Source: Scenedesmus sp. ARA3 (taxonomy: Eukaryota > Chlorophyta > Chlorophyceae > Sphaeropleales > Scenedesmaceae). Taken from it: DNA of 64,000 nucleotides. The translations under genes and the position numbers were made by a program. The number at the start of each line of letters is the position of its first letter. The first letter of the stretch is position 1. The notes beneath the pieces are model-generated. The model did not search any database. It was given only the letters and a program-made list of their open reading frames with translations, and was not told where the DNA came from. Shown in pieces: positions 35,560-48,853 of the stretch. Where the stretch lies: positions 1 to 64,000 of the forward strand of contig RWJK01001770.1 of the NCBI GenBank assembly GCA_004335835.1, in the 5' to 3' direction.

Positions 35560-36327
35560 GCCCTGCCAGGGCTGGCGCCAGGCTGGCGGGTGGGGCTGTG
35601 TTGAGTCAGTGCAGGCTGCCTTGTGGTGGCATGACGTGTGACCCGCCTGGCAAGTGCTTGCCCAGATGATGCCTGCTGGTGCATGACCATGTCACCCAAC
35701 CCTGGTCGGTAACGTTATGATGATCAGTATCATGGCCCAGCCCTGGTCGGTAACATTATGATGATCAGTATCATGGCCCAGCCCTGCCTGGCATGCCACC
35801 ACAAGCTCCCTCAAAGAGCTGCGCCTGGCCTGACCTGCGTGTGCCCATGCAGCTTGACACTTGAGATGAAGACTTATGAAGCATTCGTATGTCAGCTTGT
35901 GGACAAGGCCTTGCGAGGGCTGCAGCTACAACAGAGTTCACTACTGCGGAGCATGCTGGCAGTCAGCACATTTAGTGATCACCCACGCTCTGACTTGGCT
36001 CGGCATAACTGCACGTACAATCGAAGTTGGGATTCAACAGGTTTAACAGCTGTGAAGCATTCAAGATCTTTTTCTTGCATGCATCCAGTACGGCACTCAA
36101 CGTGGTTTCGTGACCCCTACTGGTCCGGATCGTCCAAGCTACCACACTCAACGTACAGATGCGTGCTGTGATGATACTATATTTCTGTTTTTATCATGCG
36201 TTGTGTCACCCCATAAGTTGCTGCTGTATACCAGCTGGGAAAACACCACGGTGATACGACGGGAAGAGATGTGTGGAGAGCTTACCACAGCTGCAGCCAA
36301 CCATTCAAGCGCATACATACTGTGTCG
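35560..36327. other. Intergenic between FKBP and first Pmp-like gene
   Basis: This contains the 41-bp tandem repeat at 35700-35781. Its right part (about 36050-36327) resembles the upstream flank of the second Pmp-like gene (about 42540-42810), so it belongs to the duplicated block. No gene is supported. Confidence 0.45.
35700..35781 (+). repeat. 41-bp tandem repeat (x2)
   Basis: Two copies of a 41-bp unit starting CCCTGGTCGGTAAC and containing ATGATGATCAGTATCATGG sit head to tail. They differ at one base (CGTTATG against CATTATG). Confidence 0.85.
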
Positions 36328-39300
36328 ATGATAAACTTGCATCTCCTCGCTCTGCACGTCTTGGTGACCGCTAGTGCCTGCGTGAGTGCGTCTGTCAGAG
36401 AGGCACTGTCATGCACCCTGGTGATTCAGCCACGCCCGAATGGACGCACTGACGCGCAGGTCAACACCCTTCACGTCAAGTTGGCATGCAGGTAAGCGCA
36501 GGTGACTGTTCCAGCTGTGCTTGGTGTGACCCACAGGTACTTTCACCTGCGCTACTGTAGCAAGCACACGCTGCATGCAGCTTTGTAGGGTCGTGGCTGC
36601 AGCTGGGGCTTTTACAGGCAGCCTGTAACCTAAGTGTCGTATCGTGTGTATGCAGGCCGGACGATGGCAGCAAGCGCGTGGTACTGCACAGCGAGCTGCA
36701 GGATCGCCGTCATACTCTGCAGCTGCAAGGTGTCAGGCAGGCGCAGCACTCCCGCAGCTGCAGTGCTCTGTCAGGGCAGTGCCTGCTGTCCTTCTGTGAC
36801 TCCAATGGCCCCATACTGTTCGAACAGCTGCAAATCCAGGGTGTAAGGTGGCCTGCTGCAAGCGGCGCAGTAACTTGCGCAATCGGCTTTGGTGGTGCAA
36901 GCCTCGCTGAGATCAGCAAAGGCACATTTACAGACAATGAAATTGGCAGTTTGCTGAGAGTATTTGGCAACAGCAGTGTGACGATTTCTGGGACTCGCGT
37001 TTTGAATGGCACGGGAGGTATCACTGCTGGTGAGTTTCAGCCGCTGGTTGAACTGGGCATGTTGTGCTCCCAGGCACCAGGCTCTGGCAGCAGAAATTTC
37101 TCTGAGCCTATGCCGGCTGTTGTTGATGCTGAGCAGGTGACAGTAAGATCTCACTTGCATGTTTTCATGTTGCATCATGCACTGAGCAACTTTTGGTGGC
37201 AGATGATGCAGCATGGCATGGCTGATGCTGCTTGTTGCACGCTGAAGCAGCACAGCTTCTTGTGACACAAGTGCACCCCATGTCGGTACAGGTGTGGCTG
37301 CACTGCGGCACAACGCAGCGCGGTGCAATGCATGCCAGTTGCAACTTTCAGTGTCTTCACCAGTGACAGAGTCAGCCAGGCATTTGAATGCGCTGCTAGC
37401 TGCAGCTGGTGGGTGTGCTGCTTGCACCAGCTGCAGCATCAAGCTTGATACCAGCTGGTGAGGGGCTTCTGTCTGATCTGCTGTGTGTTTTGTCTTTCTT
37501 GTGCACAGGCGACATGTCCATCTTGCTGCTTGTCAACAGCACAATCTCGTCTGTCAACAGCGACGCCAATGGCGCTGGCCTATCCGCGTCTGACAACGCC
37601 ACAGTGACATTCGTCAACACGTCACTGCGCAACTGCAGCAGCCGACGCAGCGGCGGTGCCATATCTGCTGCAGATGCGGCTTTTATCAACATGACGCAGA
37701 ACAGCAGCATCACAGACTGCAGCGCTGATCAGGTGGGCAGTAAGGGGCAATCAGGGGTGGGCAGTGGGGGTGGTTTTTGGTTTGTTTGGCAGCTGAAAAC
37801 CACAACAGCGTTTATTATGCTGCGTGTACATGCGTCATATGTGCCGATGTAACATGCAGCACATGCGACATCGTATGGGAGCAATCACACTGTCATGTTG
37901 ACCTGCAGCTTCCCATGACACCGCTGCAAGCTGCCTGGTGGTCTGGCCGGCGGCAGCTGATGTGACATGTTTGCCTGTTTGCCTGCTTGTAGGGCGGGGG
38001 AGGCTTCAGCCTCACAGATAGTGCAGTCATGCTGGCAAATGACGCCTCTTTCATCAACAACACAGCAGGCGGACCTGCATCACAGGACAATGCGGGGCGC
38101 GGCGGAGCAGCCATGCTCAGCATTGCGGCCAGCCTTACTGCTGTGAATTGCCTTTGGGAGGGCAATCAGGCTCGCAAAGATGGAGGCGCAATGGCTGCTG
38201 AGGTACAGGCAACAGCGGTCAGGATCGTCAACTGCACATTTCGGGGCAATACAGCAGGACCAACCGAAGTGGGTGGTGCCATCCGAGTGGACAGGGTGAC
38301 CCAACTGGAGGTCACAAACAGCACGTTTGTCAGCAACAGAGCAGGAGAGATTGCTGGTGCCATTGCCGCCACAGCCAATTCCAACGCCACCTTGTTGAAT
38401 GTTGACATGTACAACAACACTTCAGGCTCGCAGGGGGGTGCCCTAGGGGTCTGGAACTCTGCGCTCATGGTAGTGCAGGACTCCCGCATCTGGGGCAACA
38501 CCGCACACTGCTGGGGCGGTGGCGCTGCAGTCGTGTTTGAAACAGGCACGCTCAACATCTCCAGCAGTGATGTGTGGAACAACACCGGCAGGCAGCAGGG
38601 GGGGGGGCAGTCAGCGCCAAAGACCAGGCACAGGTGTACATCACTGCCTGCAACCTCTCAGGCAATGCTGCCAGCAGGCGCGGGGGTGCTGTTCGTATTG
38701 CTGACAGTGCCACTGTGGTGCTGCGTGACAGCATCATATCAGGAAACCAGGTGGGCCGGCTGGAGCGGTGTCCGAAAGATAGCAGCCCACCCAGCAGCAG
38801 CAGCACCAGTTGTGGTGGTGCCGTATTCATCGGCGACACACCCAGCGGGCGTTCGGAGCTCGCGAGCAAGGTCGAGTTGATCAATACAACTGTTGCAGGC
38901 AACAGCGCAGGCCGTGGCGGCGGCTTGTGCGCGGAGCCATCTGCTGCCGCTTCGAGCTCAATGCCAGGCCAGACCACTGTCAGAGCACTAGCAGGGGACA
39001 AAACCACTTTCATAGATAACAGTGGCAGCCCTGGGTCCGATGTGTATGCACTGGCTGCAGCGATGCTGTCGATGTCTCCTGTCGGCAGCAACCTCAACAT
39101 CAGCAGCAGCAGCGTCTTCTGGAACATCAGCTGTGGCATGGGCAGTTATTTGGACCCGACGCGCGGCACCTGCACCAAGTGCGCAGCACCATCCTACATT
39201 CTGGAAGAGGGGGAAATGCGGAGCACAACACAATGCCAGCGATGCCCAGAGGCTGCAGAGTGCTTTGGGGGTGCTGTGCTGGTTGCCAAGCCCAAGTTCT

Positions 39301-41786
39301 ACCACACACATGGCGTGAACGAGGCCGGAGGAACGGTGCCAACGTGCCGCTTGGACATACTGACAAGGTGAGCTCTACTAGTAGTATGCCGTTCAAGAAG
39401 TCTGAAAAGCAACAACAGCAGCTAGCGGTCAGCCTGGTACTTGTGTCTGTCCCGAGCAATGGATGGAAAGGAGGATGCACATCATGCAAAAACCGGCGCA
39501 CACTGCACATTTGAGATGGTTTGGCGTGAGCTGGTGTTTTGGCAGCACATCATTTGCACAGCAGCGCCGGCAATTGAAGATGTGGAGTTGGCCCCAAAAC
39601 AAAATAATCGCTGGAGATCACATGTTCTGCCAGCTGCTAGCTTGCAACCCCATGGCTGCAGATCCTCATATGATGTGTGCGCTTGCAAGGCTGTCTTGGC
39701 GCATGAAGCATGCTTGATGAAAGTTTCAATGGCGTTGGTTCGTCATATGGTAGTTGAGCATGGCACCATGCAATAAGCTACTCGTGTCCTGCTGCTCTTT
39801 CTTCACGGCTCTCTGCTGTTTGCACCATCTCCTGCCAGGTGTCCCAACCCAGACGCGTGCTCACACAATGCAGAGGACTTGGCAGCAATCCACCCGTATA
39901 ACAACAAGACTACAGCTAGTGCTGCCGGTGACCTCACCTGGGCCGCCTACGACGCGAAGCTTTGCAAGCCGGGTTACACAGGCGTCGCATGCAGCGTGTG
40001 CGACAAGTCGTACGGGCAGACAGACATATTTTCTTGTGAGAAGTGTGTTAATGACGGCACCAAGCGTGCCTCAATTATGGGGGTCTGGGCCGCATACTTT
40101 CTGGTGTTCCTTGGGTACCTGATGGTCACTGTAGTAGGCCACTTCAAGCAGAACCCTCCGCCCCCTAGTAAAAACTACAGGGGTTGCTGGCCAACAGACG
40201 ACTCAAGTAGTGCCGGGCAAAATGCAGCCTGCAACCTGCCTGACGACAGGTTTGAGCAGAGGGCTGCGCACAGAAGTCTGCCAGACACCACAGAGGTTGC
40301 AAAAGCAATGATCATGTACATCCAATACCTTGGAGGTGTCATAGCAAAGCTGCCTGTCAGCTGGCCTGAGCCACTGCTTACAGCCTCCACCAGGGTCTCC
40401 CTTTTCTTCGGGTGGATCACTGGCTCTGCTGCATCTGTAGACTGCTTGCTGACACTTTTTGAGGTCGACGGCGCACGCAGGGCAGGCCTGAAGGGAGTGA
40501 TCAACTTGCTGGCACCTTTTGCCAGTTTCTTGGCCATGCTTATCATCATGCTTGTGTGGTGGGTGGTGCGGCAGCTGGTGTACGCGGCTGCGGCAGAGGG
40601 CGCAAGCAGAGAGATGCATGGCAGCTGGCGCCGGCGCGCAGCAGTGGTTTGGTGCTGCTTCAGCACTGCTGGCTTTGCAGATACTGACGGGGCTGACCGG
40701 CGTTTCTTGTTCTACAAGTGGCTGCGAAGCAAAGCCAGCACACATATTCCTCTGGGTGAATACATCTGCCAGCGCATTGTGCCGGTCGCACTCATTACGG
40801 CATTCTTTTGGTACCCATCCATCGCACGCATTGTGTTGGGCATGCGAGCTTGCATGACGGTGTGTGAAACCAGGTACTGGGTGATGGACATGCGGTTGCT
40901 GTGCCCCCGTGATGTACCTGGTGCGCCGCAAGCTGTGTGGGCTACAGCAGTGACCATCCCTGCTGCTGTGATAACAGGGGGTTTGCCGCTGCTTGTGCTT
41001 GTTGTGCTGTACGTTTGGAGGTCGCACATGGAAGAGCCGCAATTCCTCTGCTGGTTTGGTTTTCTGTGCAGTGATTACAATTACAGCAGCCACGGCCCGC
41101 AGCAGTCTATCAAGAAGCAGAAGCAACCTGTTGGTGCGTCGAAGAGCACTCAGTACTGTCTTGCAGACAGTTTGGATACAGCACAGGGTGACCAGCAGTC
41201 CCGTTCGGATCAGAACGTTGCTGCACCCTCCACACCCTGCCCAAAGAGCACATGGCGTTCTAACTTGCACTTATGGTTACGCAACTGGCTGACCACAAGT
41301 GCTCGTCCTAGGGTGGTCGCTGCATGGGATGTGGTCATTCACACCACAACACTGCTGCTGACTGTCAGCAGCGTGTATGGCGTCTATGGCATGCATGAGT
41401 ACTACCAGGTGCTGCTGCTAAGTGCCATCTTTACTGGCTACCTGTGTGCTATTCTGTGGTGGCACCCCTTCAAGGGTTTCATGCAACATGTCCAGATTTT
41501 TGTGACCAGCGTGCTGCTATGTACATGCATGTGCATTTTGGCCCTCATCCCTCCAGAGGGGCTCGATGCACGGCAGCGCAAAATCATGGATGTGGTGAGC
41601 GTGGTTTTTGGCTATGTCATAATCGGCGGCAATGCACTGTGCGCTGGGGTGCTGTTTCTGCTGCTTGTGCTTGCGGTCAGCGGGCGCTGCAGGGACCAGC
41701 TTGGCAACCTTCAGGTTGCCTTGAGAGAGGCGTCAAGGGAATCATACAACGCTGACGCCGAACGCAACGTAAAGGCTTCAGCATAA
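36328..41786 (+). CDS. Pmp/beta-helix multi-TM surface protein, copy 1 (frameshifted)
   Basis: Five exons read 36328-36491, 36656-37029, 37509-37732, 37993-39367 and 39839-41786 (TAA). A signal peptide (MINLHLLALHVLVTASACV) is followed by several hundred residues of right-handed beta-helix repeats with FxxN and GGAI-like motifs, as in Chlamydia-type Pmp proteins (SFINNTAGG, VGGAIRV, RRGGAVRI). Two cysteine-rich pieces follow (CxKCAAPSYILEEG...CQRCPEAAECFGG and CKPGYTGVACSVCDKSYGQT). At least seven membrane helices come next (for example MGVWAAYFLVFLGYLMVTVV and VQIFVTSVLLCTCMCILAL). It is probably a cell-surface protein with a lumenal or extracellular beta-helix; function is unknown. The exons total 4085 nt, two more than a multiple of three, and the frame breaks at a G10 run (38598-38607) where copy 2 is open. 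This is either a sequence error or a real inactivating change. Confidence 0.75.
38598..38607 (+). other. G10 homopolymer at frame break
   Basis: Ten G residues sit where copy 2 reads CAGATTGGAGGGGCC. Upstream the Pmp frame is open to about 38605. Downstream (AVSAKDQAQVYITACNLSGN) it continues in another frame from about 38574. Confidence 0.85.
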
Positions 41787-42810
41787 GTGGTTGACTTGAG
41801 TTGGCTGCACCAGCACATGGCATGTGTAGGTCCCTTGCTTGGCTAACAGTGCACTGGTGGTGTGCACGTGCTCAAAACTGCAGGTTTTACATTATGCATA
41901 AAACTGTTGTTGGGAATCTACTTTTCAGCAATCTTTGTTGCTTCATTGGGATAAGTCATTTGCCTGGCTAAGCGCCTGCCTTTGCTATCTCTGATACACG
42001 GTGTTTCTGGTGTGTCCGGCTCACTGGTGTATCGGCTGCTTGATGAATCCGGGCACATGCCAGGCTGTGTACATGTATACAGGCTGTGCACTCTGCTGCA
42101 TTCTGCCGTGGCTGGCATGTCTGGTAATCTTGCTTGCCGTCATTTGCCAGTCAACAGTGCATCATGAGACAGTCTTTAGCCACGTTTTGAAGGTATCACG
42201 AGGATGCTAGGTACAGCCGCTTTTTTAATGACATTGACAGACATGTACATGTCACGTGGCCGCCATCATTGCCAATGAGGTTCGGAACCTTTGTCTCGCA
42301 TCAGCTGGCATCTGCATGTTGGGCGTGCATGATAACATCCTTTTACTGGACCAGCTGATTGTATGGGAGCTTTCAAGCTGTTGGCATGATAGGAGGGGCA
42401 AGTTGGGCAATGCTGCCAGCATTGCTGCCATTGCCCGGGCACCCGTGGCAGTGAGTAACACTACGAGTGGTCAATCACGTTCTTACCTGGCTCAGCACAC
42501 CTGCTCGTATTCTCAATCTAATTTACGTAGTTTTCACCACCAATTACCGTCGTTACAACGACATAGGGTACGGCCATCAGCGCTCGGTTATGTAACCCCT
42601 TTTGGTCCGGACAACCCTAACGACTGTGAAGGGGCAAGTCTTCACTGAACGTCCAGATGCAGGCCCCGAGTCAGAATGTTGAATTTGGAGCTGGTTTGTA
42701 TTACTTAAGGAGCTGCTGCTGCAGAACAGCCGTAGATCGCAACGTGATCAGAGGTGTAGAGAGGCTATCACAGTTGCAGCCAAACAAGGGACCACATACA
42801 TGCTGTATCA
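41787..42810. other. Spacer between the two Pmp-like genes
   Basis: The first 60 or so bases after the stop (GGCTGCACCAGCACATGGCA...) recur after copy 2. A stretch at about 42000-42180 (GTGTCTGG-rich, ending near TTGCCAGTCAACAGTGCATC) resembles 49390-49650. The spacer therefore belongs to the duplicated unit. No gene is supported. Confidence 0.45.
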
Positions 42811-45800
42811 ATGAGATTTTCACAGTTAATCACCTTGATCGTCCTGGTCACCGCCAGTGCCTGCGGTTGTACGTCTGTCAGAGATGCACGATCATGCGCC
42901 CTGACGATCCTGTCACGCTCAGATGGACGCTTTGAGGCGCAAATCGACGTCCTGCACATCAATCTGACATGCAGGTAAGCGCAGCTGACCTGTCCAGCTG
43001 CTCATCAGATGACCAGTTTGATAGGGTCATGGCTAGCCAGCGCTGGTCCTGCTGCACTGCATGCAGCGCAGTGCGCACTGCAACCTGAGGCAACCTGCAA
43101 CATGCACGGCGCGCTTCGTCTGTATGCAGGCCCGATAATGGAAGTATGCGCGTGATAGTGCACAATCAGTTGCAGTATGGCCACCGCACTGTGCTGAAAG
43201 GTGTCAGGCAAGTGAAGCACGCACGCAACTGCGGTGCTCTATCAGGGCAGTGCCTGCTATCGTTCTGTGACTCCAACGGTCCAATCGTCTTTGAACAGCC
43301 TCAGATCCAGAGTATCAAATGGCCTGCTGGAAGAGGCGATACAACTTGTGCAGTCGGTTTTGGCGGTGCGAGCCAGGCTGAGATCATCAACGGCACATTC
43401 ACAGACAACGACATTGGCAGTGTGCTGAGGGTCTTTGGCAACAGCAGTGTGACGATCACTGGGACTCGCATCAAGGCTGGCACGGGAGGTATCACTGCTG
43501 GTGCGTTTGAGTGCATATATCAACATCTCTGGATCCCACTATACCAACTGCCTGGTTCTGGCAGCCTCTCTTCAAGTTGCTGTGAGCCGCATGGTGCCAA
43601 GCTGCATGCCTTGGGGAATTCTTGCTGTTTGTTATGCCGTATTGCACAGCTGATGGTGCAGGCTACCAAATAAACCACCACATCCCATGTATGTGCGGCT
43701 GCTGTACAGTGCAATGCATGCCACGTGCAGAGCTGCAACTGAGAGTGTCTGCAGATATGAAACAGCGACAGCTGCCCACACTGCAGTGTCAGCCAGACGA
43801 CTTTGGTGTGTTGCTTGCACCAAGTTCAAAATGAACACCACTTGGTGGAAGGGGCTGGTCCGAAAGCATGAGTGTTTTGTCTTTGCTGGCCTGCAGGGAA
43901 CAGGTGCCGCTTGCTGCTCATCAACAGCACAGTCGCGTCTGTTGACAGCGATGCGAATGGGGCTTGCCTATCCGCGTCAGGCAATGCCAAAGTGATGTTG
44001 ATCAACACGTCACTGCGCAACTGCAGCAGCCGACGCAGCGGCGGTGGCATATCTGCTGCAGATGCGGCTTTTATCAACATGACGCAGAACAGCAGCATCA
44101 CAGACTGCAGCGCAGAGCAGGTGCGCAGTAAGGGGCAGTGAGGGGGGCGCAGTGAGGGGTGCGCAGTGAGGGATGCATGTACAATGGTGCCTGCATTGAG
44201 TGGCATAAGGGGCAAGGCTTGCAAAAGGCATGACTGACAGCTTTGCAAAAATATGGCAGAGTTTTCTGTCAGCTGGGTTGAATGCAGCCGGTGTCCGGTT
44301 AGCTGTACAGCTAACATGCTGAACACATGCACTGTCATCATGCTGTCAGCAGGGCGCAGGTGTTGTACTGCAGCCACCCACCACACTCATTTTGTTCGCC
44401 TGCAGTTTCCCATTGCAAGCTGCCCGGTGGTTTTGTTGATTCTGCTGATATCAGGTGCATGCCTATTCGTCTGCTTGTAGGGCGGAGGCGGGTTTAGCCT
44501 CACAGACAATGCAGCCATGCTGGCAAGTGACTCCTCCTTCATCAACAACACAGCAGGCGGACCTGATTCCCAAGACAAGGGGCGTGGCGGAGCAGCCATG
44601 CTCAGCCTGTATGCCAGCCTTACTGCTACAAACTGCCTATGGGAGGGGAACCAGGCTCGCATGGATGGAGGCGTAATGGCTGCTGAGGTACAGCAGACAA
44701 CTGTCACGTTCACCAACTGCACATTTCAAGGCAACACAGCAGCTTCAAAAGAGGTTGGAGGTGCCATACGAGTGGGCAGCGCGACTCAGCTATTGGTCAA
44801 GGGCAGCAGATTCTTCAGCAACAGTGCACCCATGTTTGCTGGTGCCATTGCTGCCACAGCCAGCTCCAATGTCACGCTTGTGAATGTTGACATCTACAAC
44901 AACACCTCAGGTTCTATGGGGGGTGCACTTGGTGTCTGGAACTCTGCCCACATGCTAGTGCAAGACTTAAACATGTGGGGCAACCTCGCAGACTGCTGGG
45001 GCGGTGGTGTTGCAGCAGTGTTCAACGAGGGCGTGCTCAACATCTCCCGCAGCAACTTATGGAACAACACTGGCAGGCAGATTGGAGGGGCCGTGAGTGC
45101 CTGGCACCTGAGTCAGGTGTATATTAGCGCCTGCAACCTATCAGGCAATGCTGCAAGCAGGCGCGGTGGCGCTGTGCGAGTCGCTGACAGCGCCACCTTG
45201 GTGTTGCGCGACAGCATTCTGACAGGAAACCATGTTGGCCGCCTGGAGCGGTGCCAAGAAGATGACAGCCCACCTACTCGCCCTAACACAAGTTGCGGTG
45301 GTGCCATTTTCGTCGGCGACACATCCGAGGGGCGCCCCGAGTTTGCAAGTAAGGTCGAGCTGGTCAACACCATCGTTGCAAGCAACAGCGCCGGCCGCGG
45401 CGGCGGCTTGTGCGCAGAGCCATCTGCAGCAACCTCAAGCGCCATGCCAGACAAGGCCAAGGTAACAGTACTGTTAGGCGACAACACCACCTTTGAATAC
45501 AACAGTGGCAGCCCTGGGTCTGATGTGTATGCTCTGGCTGCCGCGCTGCTCTCCATGTCTCCGGGTGGCAGCAACCTCAACAGCAGCAGCAGCACCGTCC
45601 ACTGGAATGTCAGCTGCGGCATGGGCACTTTTTTGGACCCAGTACGTGGCACCTGTGTTGAGTGCGCTGCTCCATCCTTCATCTTGGAGCAGGGCGCAAA
45701 CAGGAGCACGACGCAGTGCCAGCGGTGCCCAGAAGCTGCAGAGTGCTTTGGGGGTGCTGTGCTGGTTGCCAAGCCCAAGTTCTACCACACACACGGCGTG

Positions 45801-48152
45801 AGGAACGCGGGAGGCTCCGTGCCAACATGCCGCTTGGACACGCTGACCAGGTGAACTGCAGGAGAGACAGGCATCAACCATTGCTGTACTTGTCTGTGTA
45901 CAGAACAATACAAAACAGAGGGTGTGTGTTACGCAGGGTTAGCACGTGTTTATGATGTTTGCTGAATGTCGCCTGGCCTGATCATATGGCAACATATTAT
46001 GTGTACAGCAGTGCTCGAAGTGCAACTGTCTTGGTTGCTCACATGATAACTGAGCGTGGCTTCATGCAACGAGTCTCTCATTGAAGTCGCTTACGTCTTG
46101 CTGCCTTTCACAAGCCTGCTGCTGCCTGCTTGACAACTTCTCGCCAGGTGTCCCAATCCAGATGCTTGCACACACAACGTAGATGAACTGGCAGCACTCC
46201 ACCCATTCAACAAAACGTATGGCGATGCCGGCAGCCTTGCAGCGAGCCTTGCCTGGGCTGCGTATGAAGAGATGCTCTGCAAGCCAGGTTACACAGGCGT
46301 CGCATGCAGCGTGTGTGAAAAGTTTTACGGGCAGACAGACATATTTTCCTGTGAAAAGTGTGTTAATGACGGCACCAAGCGTGCCTCGATTATGGGGGTC
46401 TGGGCAGCGTACTTTTTGGTGTTCCTTGGGTACCTGATGGTCACTGTGGTAGGCCACTTCAAGCAGAACCCTCCACCCAGTAGCCGCCGCTGCAGTGGTG
46501 TGAAGCAGGCAGACAACTCACATGCTGGACCTGATGTACTCCACAAGGCGTCTAACGACAGGCCTGAGCTGGAACCCACCCACACGTGCACGGCTCTGCC
46601 AGACACGACAGAGGTTGCAAAAGCCCTAATCATGTACATCCAGTACCTTGGGGGTGTGATAGCAAAGCTGCCTGTCAGCTGGCCTGAGCCCCTCCTTACA
46701 GTTTCAACCAGGGTGTCCCTCCTCTTTGGGTGGATCACTGGCTCTGCTGCATCTGTAGACTGCTTGCTGTCACTGTTTGGGGTCGATGGTGCGCGCAGGG
46801 CAGGCTGGAAGGGTGTGATCAATTTGCTTGCGCCTTTCGCCACTTTCTTGGCCATGCTTATTATCATTTTTGTGTGGTGGGTGGTGCGGCGGCTTGTGTA
46901 CGCGGCTGCGGCGAAGAGCGCAAGCAAAGAGATGTACGGCCTCTGGCGCAAGCGTGCAGCAATGGTCTGGTGCTGCCTCAGCACTGCCAGCTTTGCAGAT
47001 GCTGACCGGGGTGACCGCCGCTTCCAGTTCTACAGATGGCTGCGAAGCAAGGCCAGCACGCATGTTCCGCTGGGCGAATACATGTGCCAGCGCATCTTGC
47101 CGGTAGCACTCATCACGGCGTTTTTCTGGTACCCTTCCATTGCGCGCATTGTGTTGGGCATGCGAGCTTGCATGAAGGTGTGTGACACAAGGTACTGGGT
47201 GATGGACATGCGGTTGCTGTGCCCACGTGATGTCCCTGGTGCACCGCAAGCTGTGTGGTCCACAGCAGTGACCATCCCTGCTGCAATGATAACAGGGGGT
47301 TTGCCGCTGCTTGTGCTTGTTGTGCTGTACGTTTGGAGGTCGCGCATGGAGGAGCCGCAGTTCCTCTGCTGGTTTGGGTTCTTGTACAGTGATTACAACT
47401 ACAGCAGCAGCACATTGCAGCAGTCTACTGGTGAGCAGAAGCAGCCAAAGAGGACAGAGTCTTGTGTTGAAGACACTTCAGACACAGCAGACGCCCGGCA
47501 GCAGTCCCGTTCAGATCAGAACAATGCTGCATCCTTCCCATCCTCCCCAAAACGCACATGGTGTTCCCACGTGTTGCACATGATCACACGGGTTGTCAAG
47601 GTCGTGATGCAGATAATCAGAAGAATTGTCGACTGGCTGAGCGCCAACGCACGTCCTGGGGTTGTCGCGGCATGCGATGTGGTCATTCACGCTACAACAG
47701 TGCTGCTGACTGTCAGCAGCGTGTATGGCGTGTATGGCATGCATGAGTACTATCAGGTGCTGCTGCTGAGTGCCATCTTTGCTGCATACCTGAGTGCTAT
47801 GCTGTGGTGGCAGCCCTTCAAGGGTTTCATGCAGGACGTCCAAGTCTTTGTGACCAGCGTGCTGCTGTGTACATGCATGTGCATACTGGCGCTGATACCT
47901 CCGGAGGGCCTCGATGCGAGGCAGAGGGAGATTATGGATGAGGTCAGCCTGGTGTTTGCGTACCTTATTCTTGTTGGCAATGCACTGTGCGCTGGGGTGC
48001 TGCTGGTGCTGCTGGTGCTTGCAGTCAGTGGACGCTGCAGGGACCAGTTTGGCAGCATTATAGTTGCTTTGAAAGATACTTCAAGGAAATCCAACAACGG
48101 TGACGTTGAACGCACCGCAACGGCTTCAGCAGAATTGGCAAACTTATGTTAG
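42811..48152 (+). CDS. Pmp/beta-helix multi-TM surface protein, copy 2, 1377 aa (intact)
   Basis: Exons 42811-42974, 43130-43500, 43897-44120, 44481-45850 and 46148-48152 (TAG) total 4134 nt with an open frame. The intron positions and phases match copy 1 exactly. The signal peptide is MRFSQLITLIVLVTASACG. The beta-helix has the same FxxN/GGAI-type repeats, the same CxxCxxAAECFGG and CKPGYTGVACSVCEKFYGQT cysteine blocks, and the same multi-helix C-terminal half. The cytosolic loop before the last helices is longer and more divergent than in copy 1. Many NxT/NxS sites in the beta-helix suggest glycosylation in the secretory pathway. Role unknown. Confidence 0.8.
44120..44175 (+). repeat. Short tandem repeat at Pmp copy 2 intron start
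   Basis: The donor region GTGCGCAGTAAGGGGCAGTG is followed by two or three degenerate copies of GCGCAGTGAGGG. Confidence 0.6.
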
Positions 48153-48449
48153 CTGCACCAGCACCTGGCATGTGTAGGCCCCTTGCTTGGCTAACAGTGT
48201 GCACATATGCATGCATGGAGGTATCATATGATGCGTAAGAGTGAAGCGGGGGATCTGCTGATGTTTGGTCAACACATGCGACTGCTTCGTGAGTTGGGAG
48301 GTTGCTGAGCAGTGAGTTGCTTGCAGTACGGGACTAGAGCATGCTGCGCACTTGATACGCAGCCTGTGACGCCGCCAGCGCATGCATGCTGTGGATGTAC
48401 ATAGATTTGCACACAACGTACTGATAGTATGCATGAGTGTGAAGCATAT

Positions 48450-48473
48450 GGTCAATGCATTGATGCATTGACC
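48450..48473. repeat. Perfect 11-bp inverted repeat, 2-nt centre
   Basis: GGTCAATGCAT, then TG, then ATGCATTGACC. It could form a tight hairpin or bind a dimeric protein. Confidence 0.7.
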
Positions 48474-48801
48474 TGATGATGTGACCCATCCTTGCATTTT
48501 TGCAAGCATGGAGCCCCTGTCTGCTGCCCTGTGCACCGCATCTATTGGCAATGTTGAGTGTAGGCTAGGCTTACAGGTCCTGTTGGTTTCACTTTGCGAG
48601 CTTCTCTCACTTTGCTGCTTTTGTGCCACATGGAGTACGATACTTCACCATGCCGGGTGAGTAGTCAGCTGTGGGTGGGCATTTGTGCGAGGCCACTGAT
48701 ACCAGGAGGTGGAGAAGTAGTGCCAATTGCCGTGACATGGCGTCACCCAATTAGCTCAGTTGCAGCCAGGCGCCGTCATGCACGTCACATGTCACTTCAT
48801 C

Positions 48802-48853
48802 TTATCTTATACGAGGGATCAAACTTGAGACATGCCCATCGGATATAAGATAA
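48802..48853. repeat. 10-bp inverted repeat
   Basis: TTATCTTATA at 48802-48811 pairs perfectly with TATAAGATAA at 48844-48853 across a 32-nt loop. Confidence 0.6.

Noticed and set aside
40203..41270. 355-codon minus-strand open frame
   Set aside because: Antisense of the well-supported membrane half of Pmp copy 1; a similar antisense frame occurs in copy 2.
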